NCBI GenBank assembly: GCA_963930775.1
Contig: OZ005689.1
Span: forward strand, 10,489,010-10,553,009
Reading direction: 5' to 3'
Source of the DNA: Cliona cf. orientalis
Lineage: Eukaryota; Porifera; Demospongiae; Clionaida; Clionaidae
DNA: 64,000 nt
The position numbers were made by a program, and so were the translations under genes. The notes under the pieces were generated by a model. It was given only the letters and a program-made list of their open reading frames with translations. It was not told where the DNA came from and made no database searches. This document shows positions 43,757 to 55,804 of this stretch, in pieces; the stretch's first letter is position 1; each line of letters starts with the position of its first letter.

Positions 43757-44103
43757 TGCACATATCAATTGTTGCCCCACCTATGCCACCTGCATGGGAA
43801 AAAGATGCTGGGGGGTATGACACCAGAATAATATGGCCCGAGGGGTGGGGCAAATGTCATAATAATTATGTGCCTGAACAGCTGGCATAGCTAGCTACTG
43901 ACAACAGTTCTTATCATCTAGCTATGTTGTGAACTAGAAGACTTAAACTGCTCAATTCATCTCGGGATTTATCAATGTTGGTCTCTCCCAGGGGTGGGGC
44001 CACTACGAATGAAGTGTGTCAAATCCCCCCCCCCCCCCCCACCACCTTTGCCCCAGGTGGGGTAGCTAGCTATAGGTGGGGCAAAAAATTATTGATACGT
44101 GCA
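43757..44103. mobile_element. MITE, 347 bp
   Basis: Left end TGCACATATCAATTGTTGCC, right end (reverse complement) TGCACGTATCAATAATTTTT; both continue GCCCCACCTAT. It contains a 16 nt poly-C run near 44027. Confidence 0.7.
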
Positions 44104-44183
44104 TTATGATGCTAGCTACTGCTGTTCCTTTTTTTGCTTTTTTTGTTGATTGTGCATACCCATATAGGTCAGTCACATGATCA

Positions 44184-45090
44184 ACTAGAGCTCTGTAGAG
44201 CACATACCCCGCGCACACGCGCACATTGCGCAATCTATAGATTTACTTTTAGTGCATGGCTATAATTTTGTGAACTTCAGAGAAATAATGGAAATGCTGC
44301 TTAGTTGTACTGGGGGTTACGGTGACACTTGAAAAAGCGCTCTCTGCACCCAGACCTAGCCCAGACTAGGAAGATATGAGTATAGCTATCTTACATTATG
44401 ATTGGTTCTATAGGGCAGTGACTATAGACTTAGAATATCGACGATCTTTACCGCTTAGTTGTGCGCATGAGCAGAAAACACAATTGGTAGGGCACTGTCG
44501 ATAGGCGTGGCTACCGTGGCCAACAAAAAGGCACTATTTGTGACGTTCGTGGACCGTATCCCTCGATTTGACGCACACTGAAGCCAGTTTTTCGCCGAAA
44601 TCGATTGATTCCTTGTGATTATGAGTCGCTTAGACGCCTATATCTCGAAATAAGGCGATTTTTGTGCTAACGACAACAACAACGACGACGACGACACAAC
44701 CGATTACTTTACCCAGAGTTTTAGCTAGCAATAGGTTTGTCCATCTGTTTTTGTCATTGTTGTCGGTACGAAAATTACCATATCTCGCCTTCTAGGCATC
44801 TGTGCGTGGTATAAGCACACTCAATTAATAGATATTGGTGAAAAACGCGCTTCAAATTGCTCAAAAAGGCTTACTAGTGCTACAAATTGTGCTTTGTCTG
44901 TTCAGCATGCCTGTGGTTTATCGACCACACCCACTCTATTGGCATGATGCGATTCAAGAGTCATGCTCAGTGTTGGAAAGGGTCGTCAAGTCATGAAACA
45001 GCTCTGCTGTAGGAACAGAGTACTGTGCTACAGTGGCTACAGAACGAGCGGGGTATAATAATATTATGTGCTCTACAGAGCTCTAGTATT
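44184..45090. mobile_element. Two AACTAGAGCTCT-family copies joined tail to tail
   Basis: A forward copy starts at 44184 (ACTAGAGCTCTGTAGAGCAC) and runs to the CGATTACTTTACCC at about 44713. A reversed copy of the other internal type runs from there to TGTGCTCTACAGAGCTCTAG at 45090. Together they form a unit with long inverted ends. The forward copy is the same internal type as 5907, the reversed one the same type as 13191 and 24848. Confidence 0.8.
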
Positions 45091-46504
45091 ATAATATCCT
45101 AACACAGAACCAATGTAGCTAGCTAAATCCTATTCTATTCAAGTGCGCAAGGGTGAAATTTCCCACAGACAACGCACGATTTGTAGCACTAGAGTCAGCA
45201 ATCAAATATCATAATCAGACACCTGTAGCTATCTCAGGAACAGAAGGAGCTATGATCAATATTCTTTCGCTGACAGGTAGCTAGCTCTAGTCAATTGCTG
45301 ATGCAGTGGCGTCCCCAGTGATGTGGGATCCGGATAAGGCTACCTGTGCAACATTTACCAAACGTTCATGTGGGTTTCTGCTAGTATGCAGGTAGAAATT
45401 AATGGACCTGGCTTTCAACTGTATAGGTTGATAGCTAGATCTAGAGTTCCAGGTAGCTAGTTGATCTAGGATCTTTGAACTGTAATATGAACAAATTTTA
45501 ATGTGGTCTTAATGATGAAACCATTTCTATTTGTGGACAGTGAGTGGGCAACATACATGTACAAACCAATAAATTTAGTCCGGTTACACCCATGCAATTA
45601 TGCATTTGCTTACCAGAGGCTGTGAGCTATATAGCTACATGTGCTTCGATCCTTGCTTTAACTTACGACTTACTGTCTCGCTTTTATTATAATATAATAT
45701 TATTATTGTAATTGCTACACAAAAAGCTGCTTCTCTCTCCTTAATTTCTTTTCCTTGTACCTGCAGTGGAATTTCTTCTCTGTCAGCTATCATGACACGT
45801 CACTGCAGATTCAGAATTCATCCATGATATTATGGCATAAAGTCTGGGTGAAGCAGTGATTTCTGCATCAAACTCACAGGCTGCATCCATGGTGGAGTTA
45901 CCACATACTTTAACATGTCTGCTATAAATTCCGAAGTCGACTAACATGCATGCATGGAGACAGGATGCATTAGAGCAGATGCTGCCCTACTGCTGTGTGT
46001 CCGCATTATTTATACAAGAATATAATATATGTCATTATTATAATATGTGGCAGGAAATATGTTTACATAATTATTATGTTAATTAGCCGCCCACCTGCAC
46101 ACTGTTCTAGGAAAGTTGCTATAATGAGAAACTAGCATTAATATTAGTGACCTAATAAGTCACGTAAACATTAAAATAAATGTTTAGTTCAATTAAATCT
46201 TTGTAGTATTAAAATCACACAATTAGCATAATAATCATTACATAATAATCAGATAACCCCTATATTATAACACATATTATGTACACGTGTTTGTTCCAGT
46301 CCTTACACTCTCTGCATGAAGAATAATGGTGAGACTAAAAATATCTATAAGAATTATTATACATAAATCTTGGCCATCTAGCTACATGTATAAAGCTATA
46401 ATATTATAATTATTATTAGCTATACAAATACATAATACTAATATTATCAAGTTAATGAGTTTCGATAGTAAGTCACATAATTTATAGACAGATGATGTAG
46501 CCAC
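45091..46504. other. Intergenic spacer
   Basis: No gene seen. A lone CAGTGGCGTCCCCAG at 45305 resembles a hAT-type end, but no partner end is present. The last few hundred bases are probably the 3' UTR of the minus-strand gene ending at 46505. Confidence 0.45.
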
Positions 46505-47196
46505 TCACTGTGATGCAGCAATCTCATAATCTACACTTAGTGACCTAACCTCTAATGTGCGAGGATGTATTTCAGCTTCAGTACGTACTACTTGTTGAAC
46601 AGGGTGCTGCTGTTGCTGCTGATCTTCAGGAGGTACAGGTGCCGGTACCAACTGGAACCGCATAAGGTCGCTATCTGATGAGTGATGGATCTTACTCTTT
46701 GACATGCAGCAAATAGAATATCGTGTTCTTCCCATGATTGTTGACTGACGAATAACGAGGAAACTCTCATCTCTCTTTGCTGCTTGAGCTGGCTTAACGT
46801 AGCAACTGATAGCGAATGCTTTGCTTCCTACGCCTTCGAGCCAATCGTTCATCCTTTGTTCATCGATAAATTTGAGTTTGTCGTTGCAAAGTGATAAGTA
46901 GGACCATGCTCCACCAGAATCGTCTCCAACCTGCACTGTGCGATTTCGATTGTTGTGACGGTCGTCCCTTGCAGCACCAAGGAAGAGTTGATTGCCTTCA
47001 TCTTTGTAGAAGATCTCAAAATACTGGCCATTTTCCCTGATGTATTTAACATAGAAACGGGAGGCATCCTTTTCTTCAGTTATGGCATCAATTATCCTGC
47101 TCTCTCTACACCTGGACTTTGGCCCAACTTTGAGATAGATGGTTACCTCTGATGGATTTTTGATAAAAAATGGTCCCTTGATATCCATATTCAGAT
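46505..47196 (-). CDS. Exon 5 (terminal): beta-rich domain 2 and Gln-rich tail
   Basis: An acceptor with a pyrimidine-rich tract (TTTGTGCTACAG) precedes 47196; the stop is TGA at 46505. It encodes KGPFFIKNPSEVTIYLKVG at the domain start, then ASRFYVKYI, QYFEIFYKDEGNQLFLGAAR and SYLSLCNDKLKF, then a QQQQQHPVQQ linker and a short end in IAASQ. The same exon, diverged, is at 61003-61691. The domain has recurrent beta-strand pairs and may be a beta-trefoil, which the sequence alone cannot settle. Confidence 0.8.
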
Positions 47197-47664
47197 CTGT
47201 AGCACAAACATTGAAAAATATTAAATTTTAAATCAGCAACGGTGAATAAAAGTTGAACTTGATATAATAGTAACCAGTATTGGACACTAAGCTATATTGC
47301 TATCTATATGGAACCTAAGAAGCTGAGAGACTGAATGCATAATACAGGAGCAAAATATAACATGATCGATGGCTGCACAGAGAAGCAGGATTGAGCTACG
47401 TAGCTACTACTGTATTCAAGTATCGTATAGAATTCCTCAGCTTCACGCACAGTGCACCTAGAATACCTGCCAGAAGGTCTGTAGTACTCTAATAATAGTA
47501 TTCATAGACAGATAATTCACAGTACATGGCCATGGCACGTGACTGCCAAGAATGTTATATATAGTAAATGGATCGAAGCTTTATTAGGCATGGCTTATGA
47601 AATATGAACTCTATACATATTATACTAATGCTCCATCGCAACACTCATCTGTTCCAGGTATATA

Positions 47665-48521
47665 GCGTAAAACCTCGACTATCGGCCGAGCGTACATCGA
47701 TTATCGACCTATATTTTACGGACATTTACGCGTTTATACGGAAAATTTACAAAGATGATGCGGAGCTCCGTTTATGCTCGAAGACTGGATCAGAGGTTTT
47801 AGACTCGTTCGAAGCTACCAGGTAGGCTTAACTTACTTCTACAACTTAAATACAAGGGAGAGAAGGGTATAGAACGGTGTTGAACAAATTTGAATGGGCG
47901 TAACATGGCGTACTGAATGGTGGCAGATCGTGAGGGCTGGAAGCTAGCTACATGGCCTAATCTGATATTAGACACTTGACTTACTTTTATCCAGATCAGA
48001 AGAAAGGAGACAGTACTCATATGAACCCCAGAGAGCAACGCCGAAGTTAATATTAGCATTTATATCATGTCATTATCAATCATAAAATGTATTGTATACA
48101 ATGGAGTAATGATTATTCATAGCTCGTTTTCACTGTATCTCAATAATGGTGCATAGAACGAGTTGGTTGAAATTGGTAAAGGGTAATCACACCTGCTGGT
48201 TTCAGTACTGTTGACCAGGAGTGGCAATTTTGAACAGGTAAGAGCCGACAGACAAAAAGGCTCGATTTGGCCGATAATAATTGTACTGCAGGTGTATGTA
48301 CAGCCGATAATACCTGGTGGTTATCGATAATACAGGCCAGCGAACAGGAGTCTTGAGAGGTCGCTGTACCGTGTCTGCTATTCAAAGGTACATTATTTTT
48401 ATATCACTGTGTAGAGCTCCATAAGACCAGTCTGTAGGTCTTTGAAATAGAGTCTAGAACCGTTCCTACTTAAAGTTACGCCCGGAGGCGAAAAACATGG
48501 CCGATATTCGAGGTTTTACGC
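47665..48521. mobile_element. Pogo/Tc1-like element in intron 4
   Basis: Inverted ends GCGTAAAACCTCGACTATCG and (reverse complement) GCGTAAAACCTCGAATATCG, both followed by GCC, flanked by TA (47663-47664 and 48522-48523). ACCTCGA-TATC ends resemble those of pogo/Tigger elements. 857 bp with no transposase ORF. Confidence 0.8.
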
Positions 48522-48976
48522 TAACTTAGGACTACGATTACTTGTGGGTACAGATTTTTATTAATGGATTTTGGAAATAGTACTTTTAGCGGATAATCAT
48601 TTTAGTGATTTAACATTCTGAAAATGTTGGCAAATTATTCGCGGATACAGCGAAAATTGGGCAAATCATTAATTTTGCTAAATTTAGTAGCTACCCACAA
48701 ACAAAGTGAATGTGGTCACAATTGTGGATATGACCCAGGATGGCAAATAGCTAGGCTAGTCAGTCTGAATGATTCAGAGAAACAGTAGCTAGCTATACGG
48801 AGAGTAGGCAATTCTATTCACGTTGCCACATACAGGAAGGATAGTTAGGATTGGTTATCAATTTTTTTCCCAGCCTAAGATATTGACCAGAAAGCTATTG
48901 TGGGTCTTAAATACTGGGAGGGCTTTAGTCCCCGGCAAAGCCTTGTATGTTTATCTGCCTTTGCATTTATACATAC

Positions 48977-49573
48977 CTCTGTTAGGTGGTATTGGCAAAC
49001 GTGGCTCCTTTACAGGGGAGAGTAATCGAAAGAGCATAAACTTGTTTTTCTCATCATGAGAATGGAATGTTGGTTTACATCCTGTCCTTCCAGTGGCATA
49101 TGCACATAGGTAGCTGCTCACAGGTGCCGTCACGGAGCGCTCTTGGCAATTGATGAAGAAGATTTCTTTCTCATTAACCCACTCAGTGAGATCATGTGGG
49201 TGATGGAAGCTATTTTTCCTGCAGTGTATGGCTAGTCGAGAATTGGTGGATTGTCCATCATGACTCATCCTTAGCGGGCGCCTGTGCTTGCTTTTGCCTT
49301 GCCAGTTGACTTCGGCACAAAGATACCTTGGAATGACTGGCCTGAGATCTGGATCACCAATTTTTTGGATGAATTTCGTACGACTCCCATGGTAATCGAA
49401 TGACATAGGAGGCTCATATACGATATGAAAGTGATTATCACCTTCATCACAGCGGACAATGAAGAATTGTGTCGCTTTGTTGAGATCGTACGTGGCTTCG
49501 ACCTCGAAATCCTTGGCTTTGTTTACCGACAGATAGAGCCTGTCTTCATCACAGGATATGTAGAACGGCCCAA
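48977..49573 (-). CDS. Exon 4: beta-rich domain 1
   Basis: Acceptor TTTCTACATGTACAG before 49573, donor GAG|GTATGT after 48977, 597 nt, phase 1 at both ends. It encodes GPFYISCDEDRLYLSVN, ATQFFIVRCDEGDNHFHIVYE and ends near FMLFRLLSPV. It shares the GPF[YF]I, YLxV, A[TS]xF[FY][IV] and F-x-I-[VF]-Y pattern with exon 5, so the two arose by duplication of a symmetric exon. The apparent start codon in the upstream intron and the stop past the donor are not used. Confidence 0.75.
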
Positions 49574-49889
49574 CTGTACATGTAGAAAGCATTTGAAGTG
49601 TGAATACTGCATGGATTTCATGATTATAGTAACATTATAATGCCATGAAAAGTAAATGTTCTGTTTCTCGTCCTAAATAGATTTGTGAGGTACACACGGG
49701 GGGAGGGGGATTGATTTTTGATATTAAATTTACTATTGCTGTTAGTGCCAAAAACTAATGATCGAACATTTACTTTTCGGTATGGACAAAATAGCTATTT
49801 CAATATCATAAGTAGACGTGAGTTTGCAAAAGTACACACGGGCGGGGACGAGAAACAGATAATTAAATTTCTTATATTTGCATAACATA

Positions 49890-50900
49890 ATGCTAGAGCT
49901 CTAGATCTGTACAGCACATACTGTAAAGCGACATTTCTCTGTGCGAGTTTTATTTATGCGAATTATGTGAGTCAAGCAATGGTTGCATAAATTTGTATCG
50001 CATATAATTGCGCCATGTGTGTGTAATGCATGCGAAATTTAGATGCATAAATAAAAATCTCGTAAATTTTTCAAGAGACCTGTTTTGACCGATTTGCATA
50101 ATTTTTTCACGTGCAGAAAAGTGTACCTTTACAGTATCCCTTGCACACCTTGCACAATCTGTAGATCTACTTTCGTGTGCATGACTATAATTAATTTTGT
50201 GGATTTGAGAAAGTAGTACATGTATGCTCCTAAAGGCTTGGTCGTAGGGATCCTGGTGATATCAGCCAAAAAAAAACAAAAAACCTCTCTCTGCACCAGA
50301 CCTATATAGACTAGGAAGATACGAACTGCCAGAGTACTACATGTAATATACGTACATCAATTTTTGTTGTGCTAATGCTATTTTATAATCGGATTCAGTT
50401 TCATAGGGCTAGCTTCATTTTATTTTAATCATAAGCAATGTGACGATCACGAAATTTTTATCATGAAAATTTTCAATCATGGGATTTTCAGCAATTTCAA
50501 GAAAAGTATACGGTAGCAGCCAATTGATATAATAGTCACAAGCATTATTAATTTTAGAACGTATACTAATTGTCGATGATCCTTACTAGTTCGTATACTT
50601 GGCCACCTAGTTGTGCGCATGAGGAGAAAGCACATACCTGTATGCATATTGCATTGGGAGTAGGTATACTGCATGTCAATAGGCGTGGCTACGATGGCTA
50701 ACAAATTTGTGCTGCTCCTGGATCATGTCCCTTGATTTGAAGCTAACTGAAACCAATTTTTTGCCAAATTTGACTGATTCGTTGTGCTAAAAATTCACTC
50801 AGGTGCCTAGGACTTGAGATATGGCAATTTTTATGCTATCAACAACAAGAACGATGACAGGACTGACTAAATTTTTACCTCTTGCACATGCGAATGGGTA
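49890..50900 (+). mobile_element. AACTAGAGCTCT-family element in intron 3, with small MITE inside
   Basis: A decayed 5' end (TAGAGCTCTAGATCTGTACA) at 49892 and family internals (GTTGTGCGCATGAGGAGAAA, CACATGCGAATGGGTA) run to about 50900. A 218 bp element with ACTGTAAAG...CTTTACAGT inverted ends (about 49919-50137) is inserted near the 5' end. Confidence 0.65.
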
Positions 50901-50936
50901 TTATTTTATGTACAGTGTATTATTATGTATACTTAC

Positions 50937-52302
50937 ATTTGACTTGCTGCTTATCGTGGATGTACTTTTGCAGTGCCTGCTGAAGCTGTATCCAAGGGCG
51001 TAGACACAATTTTCAAAGTGGGGGGGCTTTTTGACAACTGCGCGCAAAGCGCGCGAAAATTTTTGATCCTATTGTGTCCAGAACCTTAAAAATGCATTAA
51101 AATCAGCAATTTCCAGCAATTATTTCCCAAATTTGTTGCACATTTTGGCTATCCAACTATGATTACAGTGAATACAACTTGAATTTCATCTAACTTTAAC
51201 AATCCCATATATAGTACATAAATGATTGCTCAAAAAGTGGGGGGGCTAAAGCCCCCCCAAGCCCCCACCTGTCTACACCCTTGGTATCCTCAGCTTAACA
51301 TTCGACACCAGTGAGCTGATGGGCTGAAGTTTCACTCCTACGACTGCCTCTCCGATTGAGCCACGTCTCACCTCCTCTTCGACGGATGTGGCCACCTGAG
51401 GATTATTGATAACAGTCCCGGTACTGTCAGTAGATTCTTTTGATTCCTTGGTATCATCACTTGACTTTGTTTCATACTATCATCTTCTTCATCAGGAATT
51501 AGCTTCATCCGCCCAACTCTGGTGGTCTGGTTTTTGATTTTCTTAGCTCTGAATGAAGAATCATTGCCCAGTGCAATATCTGCCATCTGACCCGCACCTA
51601 GCTTGGCTTTATTGCTAAATTTTGTGAAATATTCCTCAAGTGACATCACACGATAGTGGGAAGCACCCAATTCGAGCGAGTGAACATAATGTGTAACGGA
51701 AAAGGTCGAAACAAAGTCATAACATAGTTCAAAACACTCTTCGGGGCTAAAACGTTTTGCAGATCCTTTACTCCCTTTTATCTCAATTTCTGTCAGTTTG
51801 TTCGGTTTTGCTACTATGCTTGGCCTCCTTCCCAACTCTTGCTCCTCTCTGAATCTTTTTTCCTCCTTTTTCACGTCGCTTTCTCTCACGATCCAATTAC
51901 TCAGACGGTGTTCAAATTCATCCTCTTCATCTTCATGGCTAGGTCTATCGAAGTTAGCCCGAAATGAGAGAGTGCGGGTGATAATCTTCCTTCCCACTGA
52001 TTTCTGGCTCACACTGTAGCTCCGAGAGAGCTCTGAATCGATACCCAAGCTCACCAATCGATTAGCTGGCACAGAGGCACTCAGGCTCGTTTGGAAGTGT
52101 CGAGTGCTTTCGACTTCATTAATAAAGCCCTGGTACAAGTTCCCCTCTTCGGTACCAATGATGTCCTCATAGAAGACCTTGCGAACTTGGATTGCTCGTT
52201 TGTTGAGCCAAGGAGTTGGGTTAGTAGCGTCTACTCCACGTCCAAGACCTCGATCCTGAAATTCTAGCACTTCCTCTTTTCTTATGACTCTCTTCGCTTT
52301 AT
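50937..52302 (-). CDS. Exon 3: MACPF-like domain (interrupted)
   Basis: Acceptor AATGTTGCATAG before 52302; donor T|GTAAGT after 50937. From 52302 to about 51480 the frame is open: FQDRGLGRGVDATN, then a Ser-rich stretch with VSLGIDSELSRSYSVSQ, a charged linker (HEDEEDEFEHRL), and the MACPF signature region CYDFVSTFSVTHYVHSLELG. Around 51474-51486 the frame shifts; the acidic linker and the conserved end of the domain (GVKLQPISSLVSNVKL) are in another frame. At 51285 the exon is cut by the MITE 50992-51284, and the remaining part of the exon lies at 50988-50937. Confidence 0.7.
50992..51284. mobile_element. CAAGGG(C/T)GTAGACA MITE inside the MACPF exon
   Basis: Inverted ends CCAAGGGCGTAGACA and (reverse complement) CCAAGGGTGTAGACA, flanked by TAT at 50989-50991 and 51285-51287. 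293 bp. A second copy, loaded with three further insertions, is at 55611-58205. Removing this copy and one TAT rejoins the exon in frame on both sides, which proves it is an insertion. Confidence 0.92.
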
Positions 52303-52310
52303 CTATGCAA

Positions 52311-52601
52311 CATTAAATAATTTGCATCTCAATAATTAGCTGCTATTAATATTATATCCATATTTAATGTTAGCCATGATCAATAAAAAGAAAATGCCAG
52401 GATGTAATACTAACCTTCCACTTTCTCTGCAGAAGCTTCGGAATCCATACCTATGCACGTTAAATAATTTGCATCTCAATAATTAGCTGCTATATTATTA
52501 TATCCATATTTAATGTTAGCCATGATCAATATGAATACTTAAAAAGGAAATGCCAATACATATTACTAACCTTCCACTTTCTCAGAAGAGTCAGAATCCA
52601 T
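52311..52601 (-). repeat. Tandem duplication of a mini-exon with its intron
   Basis: Two ~140 bp units share TTAAATAATTTGCATCTCAA, TTTAATGTTAGCCATGATCA and the exon with GAGAAAGTGGAAG|GTTAGT. They give exon 1 (MDSDSSEKVE) and exon 2 (MDSEASAEKVE), both phase 1 at the donor, so each unit adds about 12 acidic residues without changing frame. Confidence 0.85.
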
Positions 52602-52619
52602 AATGCTTTAAAATTGTTG

Positions 52620-53888
52620 ATCAAGCAATTTTTCCAGAATTCAATAATGCCTCGCAATGAATTTTATCCTCGTTGACTCTGATACAACTCAACGTTATAA
52701 TACACCGACGTAGATATATCCAAATCTTCAGTTTCCTTCTTTATCTTCACAAGAACTTTTTGCGATGCTGCTACACAGATATTCTCCTTTTATAAGAAAA
52801 AAATAATTAACCATTAGTTACTTCCTTGTGCAGAATATCAATATTAAATTAAGTTATAGCTATGCATGCTTCATTTGAGTATGTTCATTTGGAGGAAATA
52901 ACTGGAATCCAGGTACACTCCCACCCTCAGTAAAGTACATATTAAGCTATGTATGGTTCATTAAATTTTGAGTATGTTCATTTGGCTTTAAAGTGCATGG
53001 CACAATAATATTATTATTATTATCATGGTATATTGAAATCATGTTACTTCTTTGTCAGATAATTTTGCGATGTGATTTCACAACCAGTTACTGCATACTC
53101 CCAACCAATAATTATTTTGTATTTACAGGTGGCACACAATAAGTACTAGCTAAAGGTGGAAGTGTACCTAGATTCTTCAAGTGATTAGCTAATCACATAC
53201 AGATATAGTATAACACTTACTCTGGTATTGGAATTAATGCAGCCACTAGCTAGGATTGTACTACAGTTAATGATGCATGTGACTGTTTGTTTGGGAGTAT
53301 ACTAAGCAGAGAATCGATCGTCATTCAGCATGAATTTATATCAGTATTGTACGTACAGGTGCTGAATAGCTACCACCATTTCAATGGAGGCATTCAGGGT
53401 TGAGGATTATCAGATTCATGGTCACCTCTAACTAAGGCCATTCCAGATTGATAAGTTGTTTATCGGGCTACCCTCTCAAAAACTTAGGGTCGGTAGGTAG
53501 GCTTAAAAATGAAAACAGAAATATGAATATCATTATAAAAGGACATAACACATACAAACTTCTCTAACACCCCCCAGTCGCATTTACGATCGTTCGCCTC
53601 TTCGCTACCGTAGCTCCCCTATAAACCACCACACTGGGCAACGTATAACTGCTAGCAGCAGCCATCTTCCATTTTTCTTAGGCACGTGCTTGAAACTGTA
53701 TATCTATCTGTTTTCTAATTACCCGAAAATTTTCATTTGTAAATTGAAATACCAAAAGTTATATATAGGATTGGTCGGGCCCAATAAACAAGCAATCAAG
53801 TTGGAGTGGCCTAAAGTGGGGCGGGTGGGGGGGACTTGACTGAAGGAAATTTATGTATACTGTACATGACTATCTTAGGTCCTTTTAA
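52620..53888. other. 5' flank of the MACPF gene, no other gene
   Basis: AT-rich sequence, presumably promoter and intergenic. No ORF of note and no clear inverted-repeat element. Confidence 0.45.
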
Positions 53889-54300
53889 AGGCATTGTGTC
53901 ATGCTATAAGCGCTGATTGCCTGCTAATTGAAGCCGCACGCGCCCACGCGGTAAATGAACACTGGGCGTGGCGGATGGCTGATAAGTTCGCGTGTACATT
54001 CAAATCTGCCCGTTGAGGCTCGCTCTGCTGGACGTTCGACTTTCTAGGCATCGTGTAGGCTCTCGATCCTATACTTATCAGTTTTTCTACTCTTTAGCCG
54101 TCCATAACCGAAGATTGCGGGCTTCTCAACTCGACCGTCGCGAATGTCTACTGCGCTGCACGTGTTCGATCTCCGCGTACTTCCGTGGACTATACCGTGA
54201 TATTGGGCGCGCCCGTACTTCCTGTGCCCACTTTAATTGAATTTTTGAACTAATGAGCTCATTAAGAAGCAATTAGGCCTTATGTATGGACACAATGCCT
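53889..54300. mobile_element. TTAA-flanked MITE (piggyBac- or Kolobok-type target)
   Basis: Inverted ends AGGCATTGTGTC, flanked by TTAA at 53885-53888 and 54301-54304. The 412 bp interior is GC-rich relative to its surroundings, and the ORF at 53992-54240 lies wholly inside it with no transposase features. Confidence 0.8.
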
Positions 54301-54304
54301 TTAA

Positions 54305-55607
54305 GTAATAGATTACAGATTTAAGTAGATCCCTACCGCACATTCCATGCCTATTCAAATTAGTGAAGATGATTAATATTAATGAAGATGACATCCCACG
54401 TACCTACGACATTGTATACTCTTGTACTACAACAAGCAGGGTATAACTGTGATATAATAAAAAAAAATTATTATTCCTCCCTGAGATATACAGGGAATAT
54501 TATTATTGCTATTGTTTTGACTAATCAGAGCCATTATTTTAGTTCACACAAGTAGTCACATCATCTGATACCTAATACATTGCGTGTGCACCAGCACTAT
54601 TGATGGTCCATGGTTGCATGACTATATTATTATTATAGTACTCTATACATAGGTAGTACGTAGCAGTAGCTAGTAGACATTAATTATTTACACAGACACA
54701 GAACGTACGTGCACTACGTACAATTCCCTGAGTTTATTGTGCAGTGAAACTACGTATTCTAAACTTTTTTGTTTTCGAAGCTACCTAAATGTCTTCTATT
54801 CACAGAAAGCTAAAGCACTACTTATTGATTGGAAGCCATGGTTCCATGATTCAAGCAGTCTGTCATGATCATTTACTTTGCTGGTTTATTTACTGTGCAC
54901 AATTATTGTTGCTAAGTCAGAACGGTGATTTCTATGCATGTACTAGCTAGACTATGGTGCATGTGATTTTTAGCCAATCAGGAGAAGTATAATATAATAG
55001 TTATAGTTATAGCATGGTTATATTAGTAGGCATTTATGGTAACATATTATGCCCTCGGATACGGATTGGTTTACTGCCGTAAGTCCCTGTGCTATAACTA
55101 TAGCAAAATATTAAAGCAAACTAGAAAATTTTCTGCTTTTAATGCAACACATTGTTAACAATTAATAATCATTACTAAAATTAATTCCTGTTACGCAAGT
55201 TCCTTAAGTTATTGCAAACAATAGTTATTGATATCGACTGTACGTGACGCAGGTATAACTTGGGAGGATTCAAAACATTAACCACATCCATTTATTCAAT
55301 GACAATAAATCATGGGTATTACCATCCATGCATATCTGAAACATTAAGCTAGTTGCTAATCGTTAGTCACTGTGAGTCTCATTGACTGTGATATTTTTTC
55401 TCTAATAAGTATAGACTAAATGTATGCTATATTGACAATTATGTATAAGAGTGGTATGTAAGAAGATTAAATCGAATTAAACTATGATATTTTCCCACAT
55501 ACCAGCATGTTAAAAATAGAAGGATGTCTAAATATAAGATGGGATGAGCATTTGTGAAAACCGCACAAGTGAGTGTCGTTTCACGCAGAGCTCCCTTGTG
55601 GATGTGC
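54305..55607. other. AT-rich spacer, no gene
   Basis: No ORF, RNA gene or defined element seen over 1.3 kb. Confidence 0.45.
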
Positions 55608-55638
55608 CATGCAAGGGCGTAGACACAATTTTCAAAGT

Positions 55639-55670
<32 letters not shown>

Positions 55671-55804
55671 GGCTTTGTGACAACTGCGCATGAAGCGCGC
55701 GAAAATTTTTGATCCTATTGTGTCCAGAACCTTAAAAATGCATTAATCAGCTATTCCCAGCAATTATTTCCCAACTTTGTTGCATATTTTTGGCTATCCA
55801 ACTA

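Larger units (their letters stand above)
46505..52601 (-). pseudogene. Five-exon MACPF-domain gene with two C-terminal beta-rich domains; MACPF exon disrupted
   Basis: Gene model assembled from splice signals: exon 1 52601-52571, exon 2 52450-52415, exon 3 52302-50937 (contains a transposon), exon 4 49573-48977, exon 5 47196-46505. Every junction is phase 1, so the exons join in frame. Exon 3 has a MACPF-like domain with the signature THYVHSLELGA (T-H-[FY]-x6-G-[GA]). Exons 4 and 5 encode related ~170-residue beta-rich domains. There is no signal peptide. Two lesions: a 293 bp MITE in exon 3 (50992-51284) and a 1-base-equivalent frame change near 51474-51486; beyond both, the coding pattern resumes and ends at a consensus donor. 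MACPF proteins form membrane pores in immunity or attack; here that is inference from family. It may be a recently broken gene, or a null allele of a live one. Confidence 0.7.

Noticed and set aside
45305..45320. hAT element starting CAGTGGCGTCCCCAG
   Set aside because: No inverted partner end or duplication could be found nearby, so only an isolated end is possible.
53992..54240. 82-residue frame
   Set aside because: Lies inside a TTAA-flanked MITE and has no domain or codon pattern.
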